64,000 nt of DNA from Heterodera schachtii (GCA_023374025.1 SIJG01000028.1:10115-74114), one strand, 5' to 3'. Shown: positions 1-12,489, counted from the stretch's first letter. Numbers and translations: made by a program. Notes: generated by a model from the letters alone, not told the origin.

Positions 1-922
1 ACAAATCTTACAAATAATGACAAAGGATAACCCTGCTTTAAACCAGGGGCTTCCATTTGTTCTTATTTATAAGAATTTCTAATTTTGGGGTAGCGACGAA
101 AATTGTTCTGCTTTCTTAAATATATTTATAATTTTGAAATTTTATGGCATATGTCACTATTTCAAGAAATTTTAAGGTCTGCCGCAAAATTTTTTGATCT
201 TTTGATCCCGAATTTACTGAAATTTGTCCTTATTTCTAACCTTTCTTATTTTCAGGCTTCACCTAAACTTTTTAAATTTTTTCTGATTAATGTTTTATTT
301 CGCTGGTTGAGAAAAAAAAAAAACTTTAAAATGGCCATTTTTATGTAAAAAATGCTACAAAAACTCCCAATTTTCAATTTTTTTTTTCCGGCGGCATCTT
401 GTCGGTACCACCGGTCCGCAAAAGCTTATTTTTTCTTAAAGATTTGGCTCAAAATCGCGCAAAAATTGGTCATTTTTGGTGAAAAATATGTGGGCAAAAT
501 GAACTCAAATTTTGAAAAAATGTTGCAAAATGTTCTTATTTTTGACCCTAAAATCTTATTTTTCGGCCTTGGTGTTCATATTTTTAAAATTACCGATCGG
601 CACCATGGTTTTGGGGGGCCGGCGGTGCCTATAGGCGCCGCCGGAAAGTTTTTCGTAATTTTTAATGAATTTTTTAAGAAAATTTGTTCAAAATCTCAAA
701 AATTTTTAATATTTCCCACCTTCGTGGATGAATTAACTTTTAAATTTTTAAAACGCTCGGAGTCCCCAATCCCCCGAAATAGTGTCGGGGGGTCGGGGGG
801 CAAAAAGTCGGGGTCGGGGACCTCGGGGGACGACATGTCGGGGGTCGGGTCGGGGGATCGGCCGAAAAAACGTCTCGGGTCGGGTCGGGGGTCGGGGGGC
901 TCGGGGTCGGGGCTTAACCCTA
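1..922 (-). mobile_element. Truncated TAGGG-ended element, inverted copy of the one at 9064-10268
   Basis: Read on the minus strand this stretch matches the element at 9064-10012: the same GC-rich CCCCGACCC words (about 750-915), the same GGCGGTGCC palindromes and the same AT-rich filler. It ends at about 922 in the inverted-repeat end (GGGGCTTAACCCTA). The other end lies outside the window, so no target duplication can be checked. The long ORFs here arise from stop-poor GC words and are not genes. Confidence 0.6.
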
Positions 923-1075
923 GTTCTTTTAATAGGTTTTGTCCAAAAAAGATAGATTTTTGCAATTTTGAGAGAATTTTTCTAAATAAGATTTACGAAT
1001 TTTTGGGCCCGGCGATGCCTATAGGTAGCGAGCGCCAGGTGGATTTTAAAATTAAAAAAATAATAAATTAGAAAG

Positions 1076-1150
1076 GAAACCGTCAACCGGCATCGAACTC
1101 ATGACAGAAAACAATGTCAAGGTTAATGCACTAACCACTACACCACGCAC
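1076..1150 (-). repeat. tRNA-derived (SINE-like) fragment
   Basis: The minus strand shows an A-box-like stretch (GTAGTGGTTAGTGCA) and, further on, a B-box-like GAGTTCGATGCC, the order and spacing of an internal Pol III promoter. The stem arms do not pair well and the middle loop is irregular, so this is not called a working tRNA gene. It could be a SINE head or a decayed tRNA copy. Confidence 0.4.
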
Positions 1151-1266
1151 AAACACACTACAAATTAATAAAAATTGGTAAAATGATTAAAAAATTCAAA
1201 ATTTTGTGTTAATTTTTTGCTTTTTCTCCCACGAAAATGCATTTGTTTATTTTAAAAACCCAATCT

Positions 1267-1385
1267 TTAGGGGTGTACTTTTATTTCGCTTTTTATCCAA
1301 AAAGCGAAAAGCGAAAGCGAAATGCCCCAAAAAAGCGAAAATGCGAAACTTGCGAAAGGCGAAAAGCGAAACTTGCAACATCCCT
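1267..1385. repeat. GCGAAA-word array with a TTGCAACATCCCT end
   Basis: A degenerate run of GCGAAA words ends at TTGCAACATCCCT. The mirror end, AGGGATGTTGCAA followed by the same words, is at about 19187. This matches the layout of the other TAGGG-ended elements in the window, but only one end is clear at each site. Confidence 0.45.
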
Positions 1386-1445
1386 GCCATGTACTGTATA
1401 TTTTAATATAAATATTTCTATTTACAATTTACATGAAATTTCCAG

Positions 1446-2606
1446 CTCAAAATTGATGAATGACTTTATTGCCGCACTTCGAAGAGAGCGAAATGTTCGA
1501 ATGGCCAAGGAAATGAATAATCGAATTTTGAGGAAAATGCGCAAAATTATTGAGTTTAAAATTATATGAATTTTTAAATTGCTCAATTATTTTTCCCGCA
1601 TTTCAGTTGGATTTGTGCGGATGTTTGGATGGACATTCTGCCGTTTTTTGATTGTCCTCAACTCGGCCTCAAATTGGCACTAATTTCGCCTTCCTTTTGA
1701 TGTTTTAATTGACAAACATTTCGATGGCAAAAGGGAATTGACGCTTTGGTGAGAAATCACAATTTCAAGAACATGGCAAAAAAGACTGTGCTTTTTGAAT
1801 ATCCCAAAGAATTTGCATTGCCTTGCCGTCCGCTGCCCGACAAAATTCGTTTTTTCCGAACTTTGGATTGTGTAAGCAATCGCGCATCATTTAATGTTGT
1901 TTTAAAAGCATTCATCATCCTCGGTTTTTCAGCTACATTGACCATTCCATCATCGCATTTCTCCGCTCAAATCAACAAATTTTCGCTGGAAATGGCACTT
2001 ATTTGCAGTTTGATAATATTCCCAATGCCATTTCGATTTGGAATGTGTTCGTCCGTGAAATTTGGCCAATTTTTGCGCAGAACATTCATTGTCTGTACTT
2101 TTTGTGTGGTTTTCATCTGATCAATTTGCGTCGCCGCACTTCGCCCACAATTCTCACTGATCTCAGCCAATTGAATGCAATCGATTCCGATCGTCTGTGC
2201 CCCGATGGGATTGTCGCCCCCGATTCCAATTTTTTATGAAAATTTTCTTGAATTTAATCAAAAAACCCTTAAATACACACAAAAATATGTTAAATTTCTC
2301 AGAGTTTCAATAATTTAGCCATTTCTCCGCGCCACCAATTCTTCTGTCAGTTACATAATTCAATTTATTGTGCGAGAATCAACGCAAATTGAGCAATTTG
2401 AATTGGTGAATGAACGGACGAACGAAACACTGACACTGACCAAAGCAAACGAATGTAAATGGGCCAACCGATGGGTAATTAAGCGACGCCAAATTGGGCA
2501 GACGATTCAGTGGAAGGACCCAAATTGGAACAAATTAAATAATGTCAGCATTCATTTTGATGGCAACAAAAAATGTATTGGTCAACTTTTTCAGTACGGC
2601 TGCTAG
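1446..2606 (+). pseudogene. F-box-like family gene, decayed copy
   Basis: Several exons of a nematode family with an F-box-like N-terminal block are present. The first exon ends in a basic helix (RMAKEMNNRILRKM), followed by a GC rather than GT donor. Exon 2 starts at 1607 after TTTCAG and encodes the W..DVWMDILPFF F-box-like core, but carries an extra T near 1697 and an in-frame TGA near 1750. Exon 3 (1933-2239) is open and contains the family block around REIWPIF. A later exon (about 2340-2606) has the FELVNERT block. The frame breaks and lost donor make it a pseudogene. The likely family role, as a substrate adaptor in SCF-type ubiquitin ligases, is inferred from the F-box-like core only. 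Paralogs lie at 12.5-14.8, 16.5 and 23.0 kb, all on the plus strand. Confidence 0.65.
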
Positions 2607-4429
2607 GTTCATTTCTATACAAAAAAAAAAGTTTTTGAAACTTCGAGATAAATGGATTTTGTCAGTTTGCAGGGTTGGACAAAGATTTGGACATTCATTA
2701 CGACACTTCGGGAAAACTGATTCTGTGACATTCATTTTGTCTTATTTCGAACCCTAATTCGAATTAAAAAAATCGGTGTTTTTTCCATTAAAATTCTTGA
2801 CTTTGTTCTTCGAATTGAATGTCAGAATTATACAAAAATAGGGGGTGGGGGGTCGCCAGTGAAGGATTATTGAAAATTTGGGAGGATTTCGCCGCCGAAA
2901 TTTTGCCGGACGGAATTTCGCCGCCAAATTAAAATTAAAGGTAGAAATTTTTTAAGAAAAAATCTTAGAATTTTTTATAAAAAAATTTCAAAAAAAAATT
3001 TAGAAAAAATTTTCACAGATTTTTTTTAAATTTATAATAAATTAGTAAGTTTTTTGAAAATTTTCCAAAAAATCGCTAAAAAAATTTTTTCAAAAATTTT
3101 TCCTTGAATTTCAATATAAAAAATTTCTAAGAATTTTTTTCTTGAAAATTTCCAAATTCTTAAAAAAATTTCTTTTGCGAAATTATGTCCCGGCGAAATT
3201 CCGTTCCGGCGAAATTTCGGCGGCGTAATCAAATTTACATAACTATAAAACATTTGATCATTTTCTTATGAACCCCCACCGATTAATCACAAATTTCTTT
3301 TTTGAAACAAATTTTATAGTTATGTAAATTTGATTTTTTGTTCGAGTTTGGGTCAGGGATTCGCAATTGGGCGAAATGGACGTAAAATTCGTGATCATCG
3401 GCCCAAAAAACCCCAAAAAATAATTTCAAAAAAATTCACAGGCAAATGGATTTGAACCCATGGCCCAAAAACCTGTTTTTAACCAACCGTGCAACTCAAT
3501 TTCGTTTGGTTTCCTTCTTCGAGAAAGGCCAAATTTCCGATTTTGAGGCCCTGTAACTCTCGAAGGAGGCAAAATGCACCGCTAAAATTAAAAATTCACA
3601 ATAGAAGTCGAAATGTTTTTTATAATAAAGTCAAATCGAAAAACAAAACAAAATAAAATGAATATTCTCTTAACATAAAAAAATGTAAAGTCATGTTTCA
3701 AAAAAAAGCTGTAAGCTTTGTCCGTTAATGGGCATTTAAAATGCGGCCACTAATAGCAGATCCGACTTATAATTATACCTAATTTTTTTTGTGATTTTGT
3801 TCACTCGGCTATCTAAGTATTTGTAATAGCTTGCTTTTAAACATGTAAAGCTTATTGATACACTAAGCTTGTTGTGTTTGGTTGGTTGATTAAGAAAATT
3901 AAACGAGCGAAAATGTCAACAAATGGTAAAATTCTCACGAAAAAAAGCTATTTAAGTTTGAAAAATTTTTTCGGTTTTCTTCTATTGTGTTCAAACAATC
4001 ATAGAATTCAAAAATCGCGCAATTTTTGTCAAAAAAAAATGTGGAAAAAACTCAGAATCAGCAGATGTTCCTCAAAAACTCATCCCCTTTTCCTATTATT
4101 TGCTCCTCTGACATCTTCCCACGAGGAGCGATCATTTCCCTTTTTCAAAACAATTTTGGCCGATAATTCTACGAGTTCTAATCCCGGAAATTTGAAAATA
4201 GATAAATAAGATTCTCAGGGACGGTCCCAGGATTTCGGCTTGGGGGAGGGGGTACCTCTCCCCGGGCGACGACCTTTTTTTTTTTTTGCTTTTCACACCA
4301 CTTTTTTTTCACGGCGGTTTACCCTAAACAAGATTTTTTTTAAAAATAAATTAGCGAAATTTTATGAAAAACTTGGCTGAGGCTAGGTCTGGGTGGGGGG
4401 GGGGGGGTACCAGCAGGGATGGACGAAAT
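2607..4429. other. Intergenic, repeat remnants, no gene seen
   Basis: It holds an inverted repeat around 2885-2930 and 3190-3230 (TTTCGCCGCCGAAATTT type), a second pair about 3228-3252 and 3308-3333 (TTTACATAACTATAAAA), a copy of the dispersed GGGTCAGGGATTCG...GTGATCA repeat near 3340-3400, and a tRNA-like fragment at 3438-3512. No open frame looks like protein. Confidence 0.5.
3438..3512 (-). repeat. Second tRNA-derived fragment
   Basis: The minus strand carries GGGTTCAAATCC, a good B-box/T-loop, downstream of a D-arm-like GGTTGGTTAAAA. The cloverleaf does not close convincingly, so it is listed as a tRNA-derived repeat. It is similar in kind to the fragment at 1076-1150 but not the same sequence. 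Confidence 0.4.
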
Positions 4430-5260
4430 GGAACGCCGACATTTGCGCCGCGGACATTTGCGCCGCGGACATTTGCGCCGCAGACACTTGCGCCGCGACA
4501 CTTGCGCCGCCCAGCCAAATCGACATTTGCGCCGCAGACACTTGCGCCGTGACTTTTGCGCCGCAGACACTTGCGCCGCCCAGCCAAATCGACATTTGCG
4601 CCGCAAAAAAAAAAAAATAATTTTTTTAATTTGCAACAATTTATTAATCCTATTGCTAACCAGTGCCTTATGGGCACTGAAAAAACTGCTTTTAACATAT
4701 ATTTTTTTAATTGAAATAGCTTCGCTATTTAACAGTCTCTAGAGGGCGCTCAGCGCCAAAAAACTTAAAAAACTAACTTCAAATCAATTCAACTTCCCCT
4801 TCCTTTTTCCCTCTTTCTTTTCCCCTTTCTGTTCCACTTTCTCTTCCGCTTTCACTTCCCCTTTCTTTTTGCTCTTCCCCTTTCTTTTCTCTTCCAATTC
4901 GAGTTACGATTTTCCATCAGAATATATGCCGCAGGAATCGAAACATTCCCGACCAACACATTAAAATTGGACGTTTATCTTTGTGATTAGCCATTTGCTA
5001 ACTTTTATTAGGGTTTTATCAAATATTAGCGTTAATAAATTGTTGTAAATTAAAAAAATTATTTTTTTTTTGCGGCGCAAATGTCTATTTGGCTGGGCGG
5101 CGCAAGTGTCTGCGGCGCAAAAGTCGCGGCGCAAGTGTCAGCGGCGCAAAAGTCACGGCGCAAGTGTCTGCGGCGCAAATGTCGATTTGGCTGGGCGGCG
5201 CAAGTGTCGCGGCGCAAGTGTCTGCGGCGCAAATGTCCGCGGCGCAAATGTCGCGCTACC
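4430..5260. mobile_element. Foldback-type element, GCGCCGCAGACACTT words, 9-bp duplication
   Basis: The two ends are inverted repeats of over 200 bp (about 4430-4650 and 5027-5260) built from degenerate tandem words around ACATTTGCGCCGC. The outer ends are GGAACGCC and, read inward from the right, GGTAGCGC. GACGAAATG occurs on both sides (4422-4430 and 5261-5269), so the target duplication is 8 or 9 bp. The unique centre is only about 370 bp and has no transposase-like ORF. The ORFs here are read-through of the word repeats. Confidence 0.8.
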
Positions 5261-5269
5261 GACGAAATG

Positions 5270-7231
5270 ATCACGAAGAAGCAGGCTTATCTGATGATGA
5301 TGCAGGCTGGATGGAGTCGGAGATGACGACGAATTGTTCATTTATTAGCCCCTTTTACTGTTGAATTGATTTTAATTTTTTGGAAAATGTACCAAATAAA
5401 TTATTAATTGTATTTATCCCCCCCCCCCGGCACATAAATGGAGACTGGGAGATTATTTTTCAACCTAGTTAGAAAGGGGTATATAATTGGAGACCGGCAG
5501 ATTAATGGAGACTGGCATATAAAAAGAGCAAATACGGTATACATATTATCAATATAGCTGCCAATTTTATGTAAATACATATTTTTTCCTGGATTCTCCA
5601 TGCTTTGAAGAGTAAGAAAAACACTTTTTTTTTGTTTTTTTCGGACATATTTTGCAATTTTTCGTACATTTTTTCATTTAATTAAATGTTTAGAAGATTT
5701 TAGAGAATTTATAGAAATTTCTTGTGAAAAATTAAAAAAAAAAAATTTTTTTGAAAATTTATTCCTAAAAAATCGGTATTTTTTTACAAAAATGAGATAT
5801 CAAAAATTAAATTTAATTACATATTTCGCGATTTTATTTTTCTTACATAAAAAAAGAAGCCCTGCTGATGATGACAATGTCTTGATATTCTTATGAGTGG
5901 TTTTTGATGTCAAATCAAAATGCTGGTGAATTACGTCGAATTAGGGAATGCTAATTGGATAATTAGTTAATTAGCGCACATTTATTTCCATGGTCAAACC
6001 AGCGCATTTACAATCATGTGAATGAGTTTAAATATGAAGACATTCACAATGAGAAATGCACTAGTCCAAACAAAGGAGAAGCAGAAGCTAATTAAATTTT
6101 AACTTATTTTTTAGAATAAAAAACGGTTAATAAATAAAATAAATAGGGGAGCCAAATAGAATTTAATGCTAATTTGGATTTTGGTGAATGGCTTTGGCAT
6201 CTATCATTTGTGCTTTTATATGCCATGATTTCTCTGCCCATTTTGTTTCTCTTCTCTCAGATTAATTGCCATTAATCTATCCATTTGATTTTCCTTAGGT
6301 TAATTTGAGTGGCTTAATGCCCTCCTCTGTCAGTGAATGGGAACGGACGGCATTTTCTTTACTCGCACAACGGCACTTTGGGAAAAGCAACCTAATCCTC
6401 AACCAAAAAATGAATGGGTTTGATTTATGCTTTTCTAAGGCCGAAAGTGATCATTTAAAAGTGAAACTTTAATTAAGCATATGTCTAAACAAAAAAACCG
6501 GAAAAATAATTGGCAATTCCTTAAAATAAGAATCAGCTAAAGCTTATAAAATCTTTTGAGAAATTATTTTTATGTTATAAAATTAGTAATTTCAGGCAAA
6601 ATATCTGCTAATAAATCTCAAAATTCTTCTCAATTTTATTTACCTTTTTTCTTAATCACTTTTTCACATTTAATCGGAAATTTTAGTCAGATAGACAAAA
6701 TGAAAACAATTTAAGTTTAACCATTTTATTTTCCATTAAGAAATTTCTTTAGTAAAAAAATCATAAAGATCCATCTAACAAATCCAATTAGGCAATCCAG
6801 AAATTACCAAAAATGCGAAATACGCGTCAAAATCCAAAAAAATAATAATGACCTCCCTAATTTGGCACCAAAAATGCCATATTTGTTTGTTTGCCATCCC
6901 TTCCCTTTTATTCGTTTTTCATGCTTTCAAAAAAGCTCGAGAATTTTCTCATTCAGGGATTTTCAGCAGTATTTGTTTCGGGATCATTTAATGGACAAAT
7001 TGCACATTTTGACAACGGCATTAAGAGGAGGGAAGGATGGAGAAAAATAGCATTGGGGAAGGAGGAGAGACGGAAGAGAAAGAGAGGAAAAGGTAAAATT
7101 CGGAGCAAAAAGGAGGAGAGAATGAAGCTGAATGACCTTTGAGCACAGAAAGACCAATTTTGGGTGAGATTGTCTATGGTTGAACGGTATGTTTGAAGTG
7201 CCGCAATAAATTTAATTTCTAAACTATTCAG
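5270..7231. other. Intergenic, no gene seen
   Basis: Right after the foldback element is a short acidic frame (5262-5360) that may be a broken exon. A C-rich run and repeats of the phrase ATGGAGACTGG/ATTGGAGACCGG lie at 5417-5515. The rest is AT-rich with no spliceable frame I could recognise. Confidence 0.4.
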
Positions 7232-8160
7232 GATTTCGATTCACACACCACTCAGGAAATCGCTGGAGATGCATAAATCGCAGTTGCTCAGGCATATGCA
7301 AACATCACAAACAACGGCGAAACCGGTGCTACTGGAACCTTGAGTCAAAGAGAACATAACCATCTCCCAGCACCTCAGAAACAACAAGTTTGTTTAAATT
7401 TAGAATGATTAATTAATGTTTTGTATTAAAGGCAGAGTCAAAGCGGCAGAAAATAAAAGAAAGTGTCCTGGCCGAGCCATGTCTGAAGCCGACCCGAATT
7501 TTGTCAAAAGTGAGGCGATCAGCAACGGATGAAGCATTTGTGCCATGAGTTCCAACAATGCGTTGACTGAAATGATGCGGCGTGAGAAGAAAAAATTGTG
7601 GGAAACGTCGATGTCCACGGGAGCAGATTGTTCAATATTCGTTGAGACCGCTATCGACTTCGACAGCGCCTTCAGGCAAATTCTTTAATCAATTCATCCA
7701 TTTTAATTTAATAAAAAAATTCAGTTCCAGCGTGGGAGGACGAAATCTTTCGGGCGCCCCACTTCCCAATTCCAATTTGGAACATGCACTCTCAGGCCAC
7801 GTCTGCCCTCGCTCGTACAAACAATGGACTGGTGGCAACCCATTTGCATTTTATGGTTGTTTTTTAATTTACTACAGGCAAATTTAAAAAAAAATATGTT
7901 TGAAAGGTCTCTGTCACCACCCGGCACTCTCGGACTTTATCTGTGAAATTAATGAAAACACCGACTGACGGATGGACGCTGCCCGATCTGAGCTGCTCGC
8001 CATTTCATTCGCATGTGACAAAAGCGATACACTATACAGGACGCCGTCATTAAGCGAATTTTGGCGGACGAGAAATGCAACAACAATGGTGAAATCCATG
8101 GCCAGATGACGGCGATCGGTCTTCAAATTGAAGGACATTCAGGAAAATTGAAGGAGTTCG
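7232..8160 (+). pseudogene. FLYWCH zinc finger / MULE transposase-like gene, decayed
   Basis: After a TATTCAG acceptor the sequence encodes a FLYWCH-type finger: an aromatic start, W-x-C with a second Cys five residues on, then after a one-base slip an H-N-H-L-P ending. A basic linker follows (LKPTRILSKVR), then after another slip a RREKKKLW block, and after an intron-like gap ending in ATTCAG an exon with PIWNMH and RTNNGL (7731-7888). R-T-N-N-x-(L/I/V)-E-G-(W/F)-H is the usual C-terminal motif of MULE-type transposases and their host-adopted relatives; here the Glu position is Val. At least two frame breaks make it a pseudogene. It could be a transposase remnant or a domesticated FLYWCH gene. 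Confidence 0.6.
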
Positions 8161-8509
8161 AGAATTTTAGGATTCGATTGTCATGTTCCGTTATAAATTT
8201 TATTGTATTTTTAATAAATTTATTCATTTTCACTACGTGAAGTTTGTCTAGGGATAGAATTCGGATCATTTGCGAACTCAAAAACTTGTTCGAATTTTGG
8301 TCGCCACCTTGTATAGAATTCTTAGTTTATTTTGGTATTTTATATCTATATTTGGGTCCAGGGTTAGGCAAGGGGAGATATGAAGGTCGTATTCGTATTC
8401 AGCGACCCCGAAAACTCTAAATTAGACTCCTTTTCCGGGTTTTTATGAGTTTTTCGGGTTTTGGACATTTCGTGTTTTTTACCCTTATGGACATTTCTGC
8501 GCTCATTCG

Positions 8510-8720
8510 GGGCTATAAAAGCCGGACCATTCGCCCATTTGGGTACTTCTTCTCACTGCTTGTACTCACTTCTATTTAATATTTATATTTAATCTTCCCT
8601 TTTCCATTTATTCACAGATTTATTTGTGACTAATAAAGGAATTGAAAAAAGGGAGTAAAAAATCGAAGAGAAAGCTTTTCTCGCATCAATAAACAAGGGA
8701 AAGGCCAAAGCCTCCTCCTT
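8510..8720 (+). promoter_or_regulatory. TATA box and AATAAA close together, candidate solo LTR or orphan promoter
   Basis: CTATAAAAGCC sits near 8514 and AATAAAGG near 8631, about 115 bp apart, which is the U3/R layout of an LTR. Clear TG..CA ends with a target duplication were not found, so this may be an old solo LTR or a lone promoter. Confidence 0.3.
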
Positions 8721-9063
8721 TGTCCAACAAATCAATTAACGTTCCACAGGGGAACGTTGAAAGGGATCGAAATCCCGTTCTCTTTTTTGTCCATTCCGCA
8801 ACAATTGGTTTCCGCAAAAAATTCTTTCGGATTCTTTCCTTACAGACCGAGAGCTATCGATTGGTATATATTTCGACCATTTTGGGCAACTGGGCCATAT
8901 GATCAATATTTTCCGTTTTTTCAAAAGACTCAGCCAAAATAAATTTTTAAATTTATTGCAATTTTGAATGAAAATCCGTCAGATCAAAAGAAAAAAAACT
9001 GGCAAAAAAAGTATTCAAAGAAAAAATAACTAATGAATCACAAATTTTGGTAATAATCTAATC

Positions 9064-10268
9064 TAGGGTTAAGCCCCGACCCCGAGCCCCCCGGCCCCCG
9101 ACCCGACCCGAGACCTTTTTTGGACCAATCCCCCGACCCGACCCCCGACATGTCATCCCCCGAGGTCCCCGACCCCCGACTTTTTGCCCCCGACCCCCCG
9201 ACACTATTTCGGGGGATTGGGGACTCCGAACGTTTTAAAAATTAAAAGTTAATTCATCCACGAAGGCGGGAAATATTGAAAATTTTTGAGATTTAGAACA
9301 AATTTTCTTAATAAAATTCATTAAAAATTACGAAAAATTTTGCGGCGGCGCCTATCGGCACCGCCGGCCCGCCAAAACCATGGTGCCGATCGGTAATTAA
9401 TTTTAAAAATATGAACATCAAGGCCCTAAAATAAGATTTTAGGGTCTAAAATAATATCAATTAGCAACATTTTTCAAATCAGTAAATTTTTAAAATTTAT
9501 TTGATCAAAATTCTATCAAATTTTAGGGCCGTGGTGCCGATAGGCGATGCCGGGAGAATTTTTTGAAAATTTGAGTTCATTTTGCCCACAGATTTTCACC
9601 AAAAATGACCAATTTTGCGCGATTTTGAGCCAAATTTTTAAGAACAAATAAGCTTTTGCGAACCGGCGGTGCCGATCAGGGGTGGGGCGCGCATGGAAAA
9701 ATCCTGCGGTCGCGCATCACGGATATATAAAAATGGCCATTTTAATTTTTTTTTCTCAAAAATCAGCGAAATAAAACATTAATCTGAAAAAAATGAAAGT
9801 TTAGATGAAGCCTGAAAATAAGAAAATCTTAGAAATAAGGACAAATTTCAGTACATTCGGGACCAAAAGATCAAAAAATTTTTGTGGCAGACCTTAAAAT
9901 TTCTTGAAAAATAGTGAGATTGTAAATATATTTAAGAAATCAGAACAATTTTCGTCGCTACCCAAAAATCATAACATTCTTATAAGAACAAATGGAAGCC
10001 CATGGTTTAAAGGCTAGCTTGGACTCACTCTTATTGGCGCTAACGAAATCAGATGATTAACGTGCAAAAAAGGAAGATTTACGAGCATTTAAAAATAACT
10101 ATTGAGTTTTTCGTTAAAAAATTTCGTTGATCACTACCCGATCGGGGTCCCCGACCCCCGGCAATTGAGCTCCCCCCCCCCCCCCCCCGACCCGACCCCC
10201 GACATGTCGCCCCCCGAGGTCCCCAGCCCCCGACTTTTTGCCCCCCGAGGGCTCGGGGCTTAACCCTA
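9064..10268. mobile_element. hAT-like non-autonomous element, TAGGGTTAAGCCCCGACC ends, 8-bp duplication
   Basis: The left end TAGGGTTAAGCCCCGA is mirrored by the right end TCGGGGCTTAACCCTA. ATCTAATC flanks both ends exactly (9056-9063 and 10269-10276). TAGGG-type ends with an 8-bp duplication are typical of hAT elements. The interior has direct CCCCGACCC word arrays near both ends and three GGCGGTGCC palindromes, and no transposase frame. The copy at 1-922 is a relative in inverted orientation. Confidence 0.85.
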
Positions 10269-10327
10269 ATCTAATCCTGTTTGTCAGCGAAAAATTTAGG
10301 AAGCGAACAAAATAACTAAAAAATTCG

Positions 10328-12365
10328 TCAAAAATTCGAAAAATTCTTTTTTTGGGGGTGCGGAGCTATCTTTGGTTTTTCGACTTCGGGTTCTCGATGT
10401 TCTGGTTTTGAAAAATTTTGGATCCAATCCCTGCTTTAAGTGGCCAATTAGGTAATTCCGAAAAATCGTAAAAAAATAACAATTGGATTTTTCCATAAGT
10501 GAGTTTATACAACCACACTTATACATACTAACACATATATGTCTATTAATATAATGGAATATACAACGGAATACAACAGCATCGTTTCTTTCGTCTCTTT
10601 GCTTAAGTTCACTCGATGGCTCACGTGTCGACATCATTCCACGCGAATTTTTGAAGAAAAATTTCGAAGATGGACGAACACACCATGACAATGCTGAGCA
10701 TCTTAAATTAAAAAGTTTAAATTTGGAAAATGAGAAAATCAAATGACAAAAGCGGCACAAAACAAACTCACCAAAGTGAGCATCGGCACATTTGTGTGAT
10801 CCGCTTGGAAGTTGGCGCAAGTCCAAAAGTCCGTCCAATTGAGCAGCAATTTGAATGCGTACACAACACACAAACACCAGCAGAAGGCAGAATGCAAGGC
10901 ACAGAAATATGCCGAGGACTGAAAAACAAAACAAATTAAGCGATGCAACAATTTTTGAGCATTTGAAGCGATTTTTTGATGACTATAAATTATGATTTTT
11001 GTGAAAAAATGAGTTTTCGATTATTTGCGACGCAGAAGCGAAAAAAACCGTCTTTTTATTTTCTTTTTTTATGGGACCAATAAAAGTAAAAATATTGCCC
11101 TTTTTTGACAGCTCACAAAAAAAAAATCAACTTGACAAAAGCAACAAAAACTAATTTCATTCTGATCAAAAAATCCATTGAGCTTTCATTTGAAAAACAT
11201 TTTTTGGACGCGTTTTGTCGGGTCGGGGTCACTTCGGCGCGGACCATTTCGGCGCCGCAAATTTTGAAATGCTATAACTTTTTTATTTGTCAGTTAATTT
11301 TAGCCAATCTGGCATCATTTGAAAGCTCTATGTGTGCTCTATATTTATATGTCAAAATAAAAATAAATGATTCAAAAATAAAAAAGTTATGGCACGCGGC
11401 ACCGAAAAAGCCAAGAAAAAGTCAATTTTTGAGGTTTTGGCCATACTTTTTTGTAAACTGACTAAATTTTTTGAACTTTTGCATGCTAATAGAGAATCTC
11501 AAGAGCTATCGAATAATAACAAAAACATTTAATTTGGTTGATAATGAAAAAAGTTGTTAGCAACGGCGCCGAAAAGGCCGGCGCCGAAGTGGGCGGTTCC
11601 CGTTTTGTTGGGTTAAATTTGCTGTGGCCACGCGTTGGACCGACAGACACTCACTTCATATTCTTCCACAGAGCGTAGCAAATCCATGAAGCCAAGGCCA
11701 AGCATGATAAGCGAGCACAATGCGATGTACAGTTGGTCGGAAAAATAGTTAAAAGTGAGTTTTTTGAGGGAATTTCTGTCCAGCAGGGGAACAAAGTCCA
11801 AAACCCAGTCAAAAGGCGTAATCTGAAAAACAAATGAGTTTTAATTCGTCGTTATTATTGGTTTTGCTGGTTCACCGTTATCGGAATACAATGGCGTCCA
11901 GCGGGTGGCAATTTCGTGCTCAATTCGTCCATGAATTGGTGGTGTTGCTGCTGTTCTTCGTCGATTGGTCGTCGTCCATTGGTGCTGCTGCTCATCGCCA
12001 GCAGTTTGTTTTGCCATTTGTGATTGTCAAACACAGTGCCGAAGTCGCCAGTTTTCGTGTCCTTTCCGATGAGCGTAAAGCTTTTGCAATGGCCCACAGA
12101 GATGTGATGGAGGATGACCTGAAAAGCACAACAACATCATTTTGATCATTTGAGAAATTTAAATGCAATTGACTTTTGGGTCAGCAAAAGTGCCACAGAA
12201 TTGGTTCAGTGAAAGGAGTTGCCAAATGAATGCCAAAGTGAGCACAATTTGCATCAACTTGAAGTAGACGATCTTCCACATGATGCCGCCACGTGACGAC
12301 GACTTCCGTCTGTTGTGATAGATGAAGGAGTAGCAAAACGATGATAGAAAACAATGATCAAAATA
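10328..12365 (-). CDS. Multi-pass membrane protein, six phase-consistent exons (5' end uncertain)
   Basis: Exons at 12365-12174, 12118-11876, 11822-11655, 10918-10772, 10701-10625 and 10433-10328 join in one frame. Acceptors end in CAG or AAG; most donors are GTGAG-type, and the first (GTCAAT) is weak. They give about 310 residues to a TGA at 10330-10328. Hydroph­obic segments lie at about residues 31-55, 174-194, 204-228 and 251-268, with a long polar loop after the first and a charged C-terminal tail. The true start is unclear: the first exon appears to begin at an acceptor, though an ATG lies at its residue 29. I do not recognise the family. The long 212-codon frame over 10296-10934 ignores these splice sites and is not the gene. 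A foldback-type element sits in the 736-bp intron between exons 3 and 4. Confidence 0.6.
11219..11600. mobile_element. Short element with CTTCGGCGCC ends, 8-bp duplication, in an intron
   Basis: CGTTTTGT is present on both sides (11211-11218 and 11601-11608). The ends read inward as CGGGTCGGGGTCACTTCGGC on the left and GGAACCGCCCACTTCGGCGC on the right, imperfect inverted repeats. The right end matches the fragment at 59714-59778. It lies inside an intron of the membrane-protein gene. Confidence 0.75.
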
Positions 12366-12489
12366 CTGGACGGACGCAAAAATGAGAACATTTTATTCGA
12401 TACGTTTCCTTTATATATTGACCAGCAGAGCATTGAGTCGGTGTGTCAACGAATGGAGGAAAAATTACCTAGGTAGTGGGAGGAAAGTG

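Noticed and set aside
352..1071. 239-codon plus-strand ORF
   Set aside because: Crosses the GC-word arrays and palindromes of the truncated TAGGG-ended element; Gly/Ser-rich part comes from GGGTCGGGG words.
1076..3512. Functional tRNA genes at 1076-1150 and 3438-3512
   Set aside because: A- and B-box-like motifs are present but acceptor, anticodon and T stems do not pair, so they are kept only as tRNA-derived repeats.
4340..5364. Arg/Cys/Ala-rich ORFs on both strands
   Set aside because: Products of the GCGCCGCAGACACTT word arrays in the foldback element, present in both ends in mirror image.
10296..10934. 212-codon minus-strand ORF
   Set aside because: It reads through good splice sites of the membrane-protein gene in the wrong frame; the spliced exons keep phase and give a better protein.
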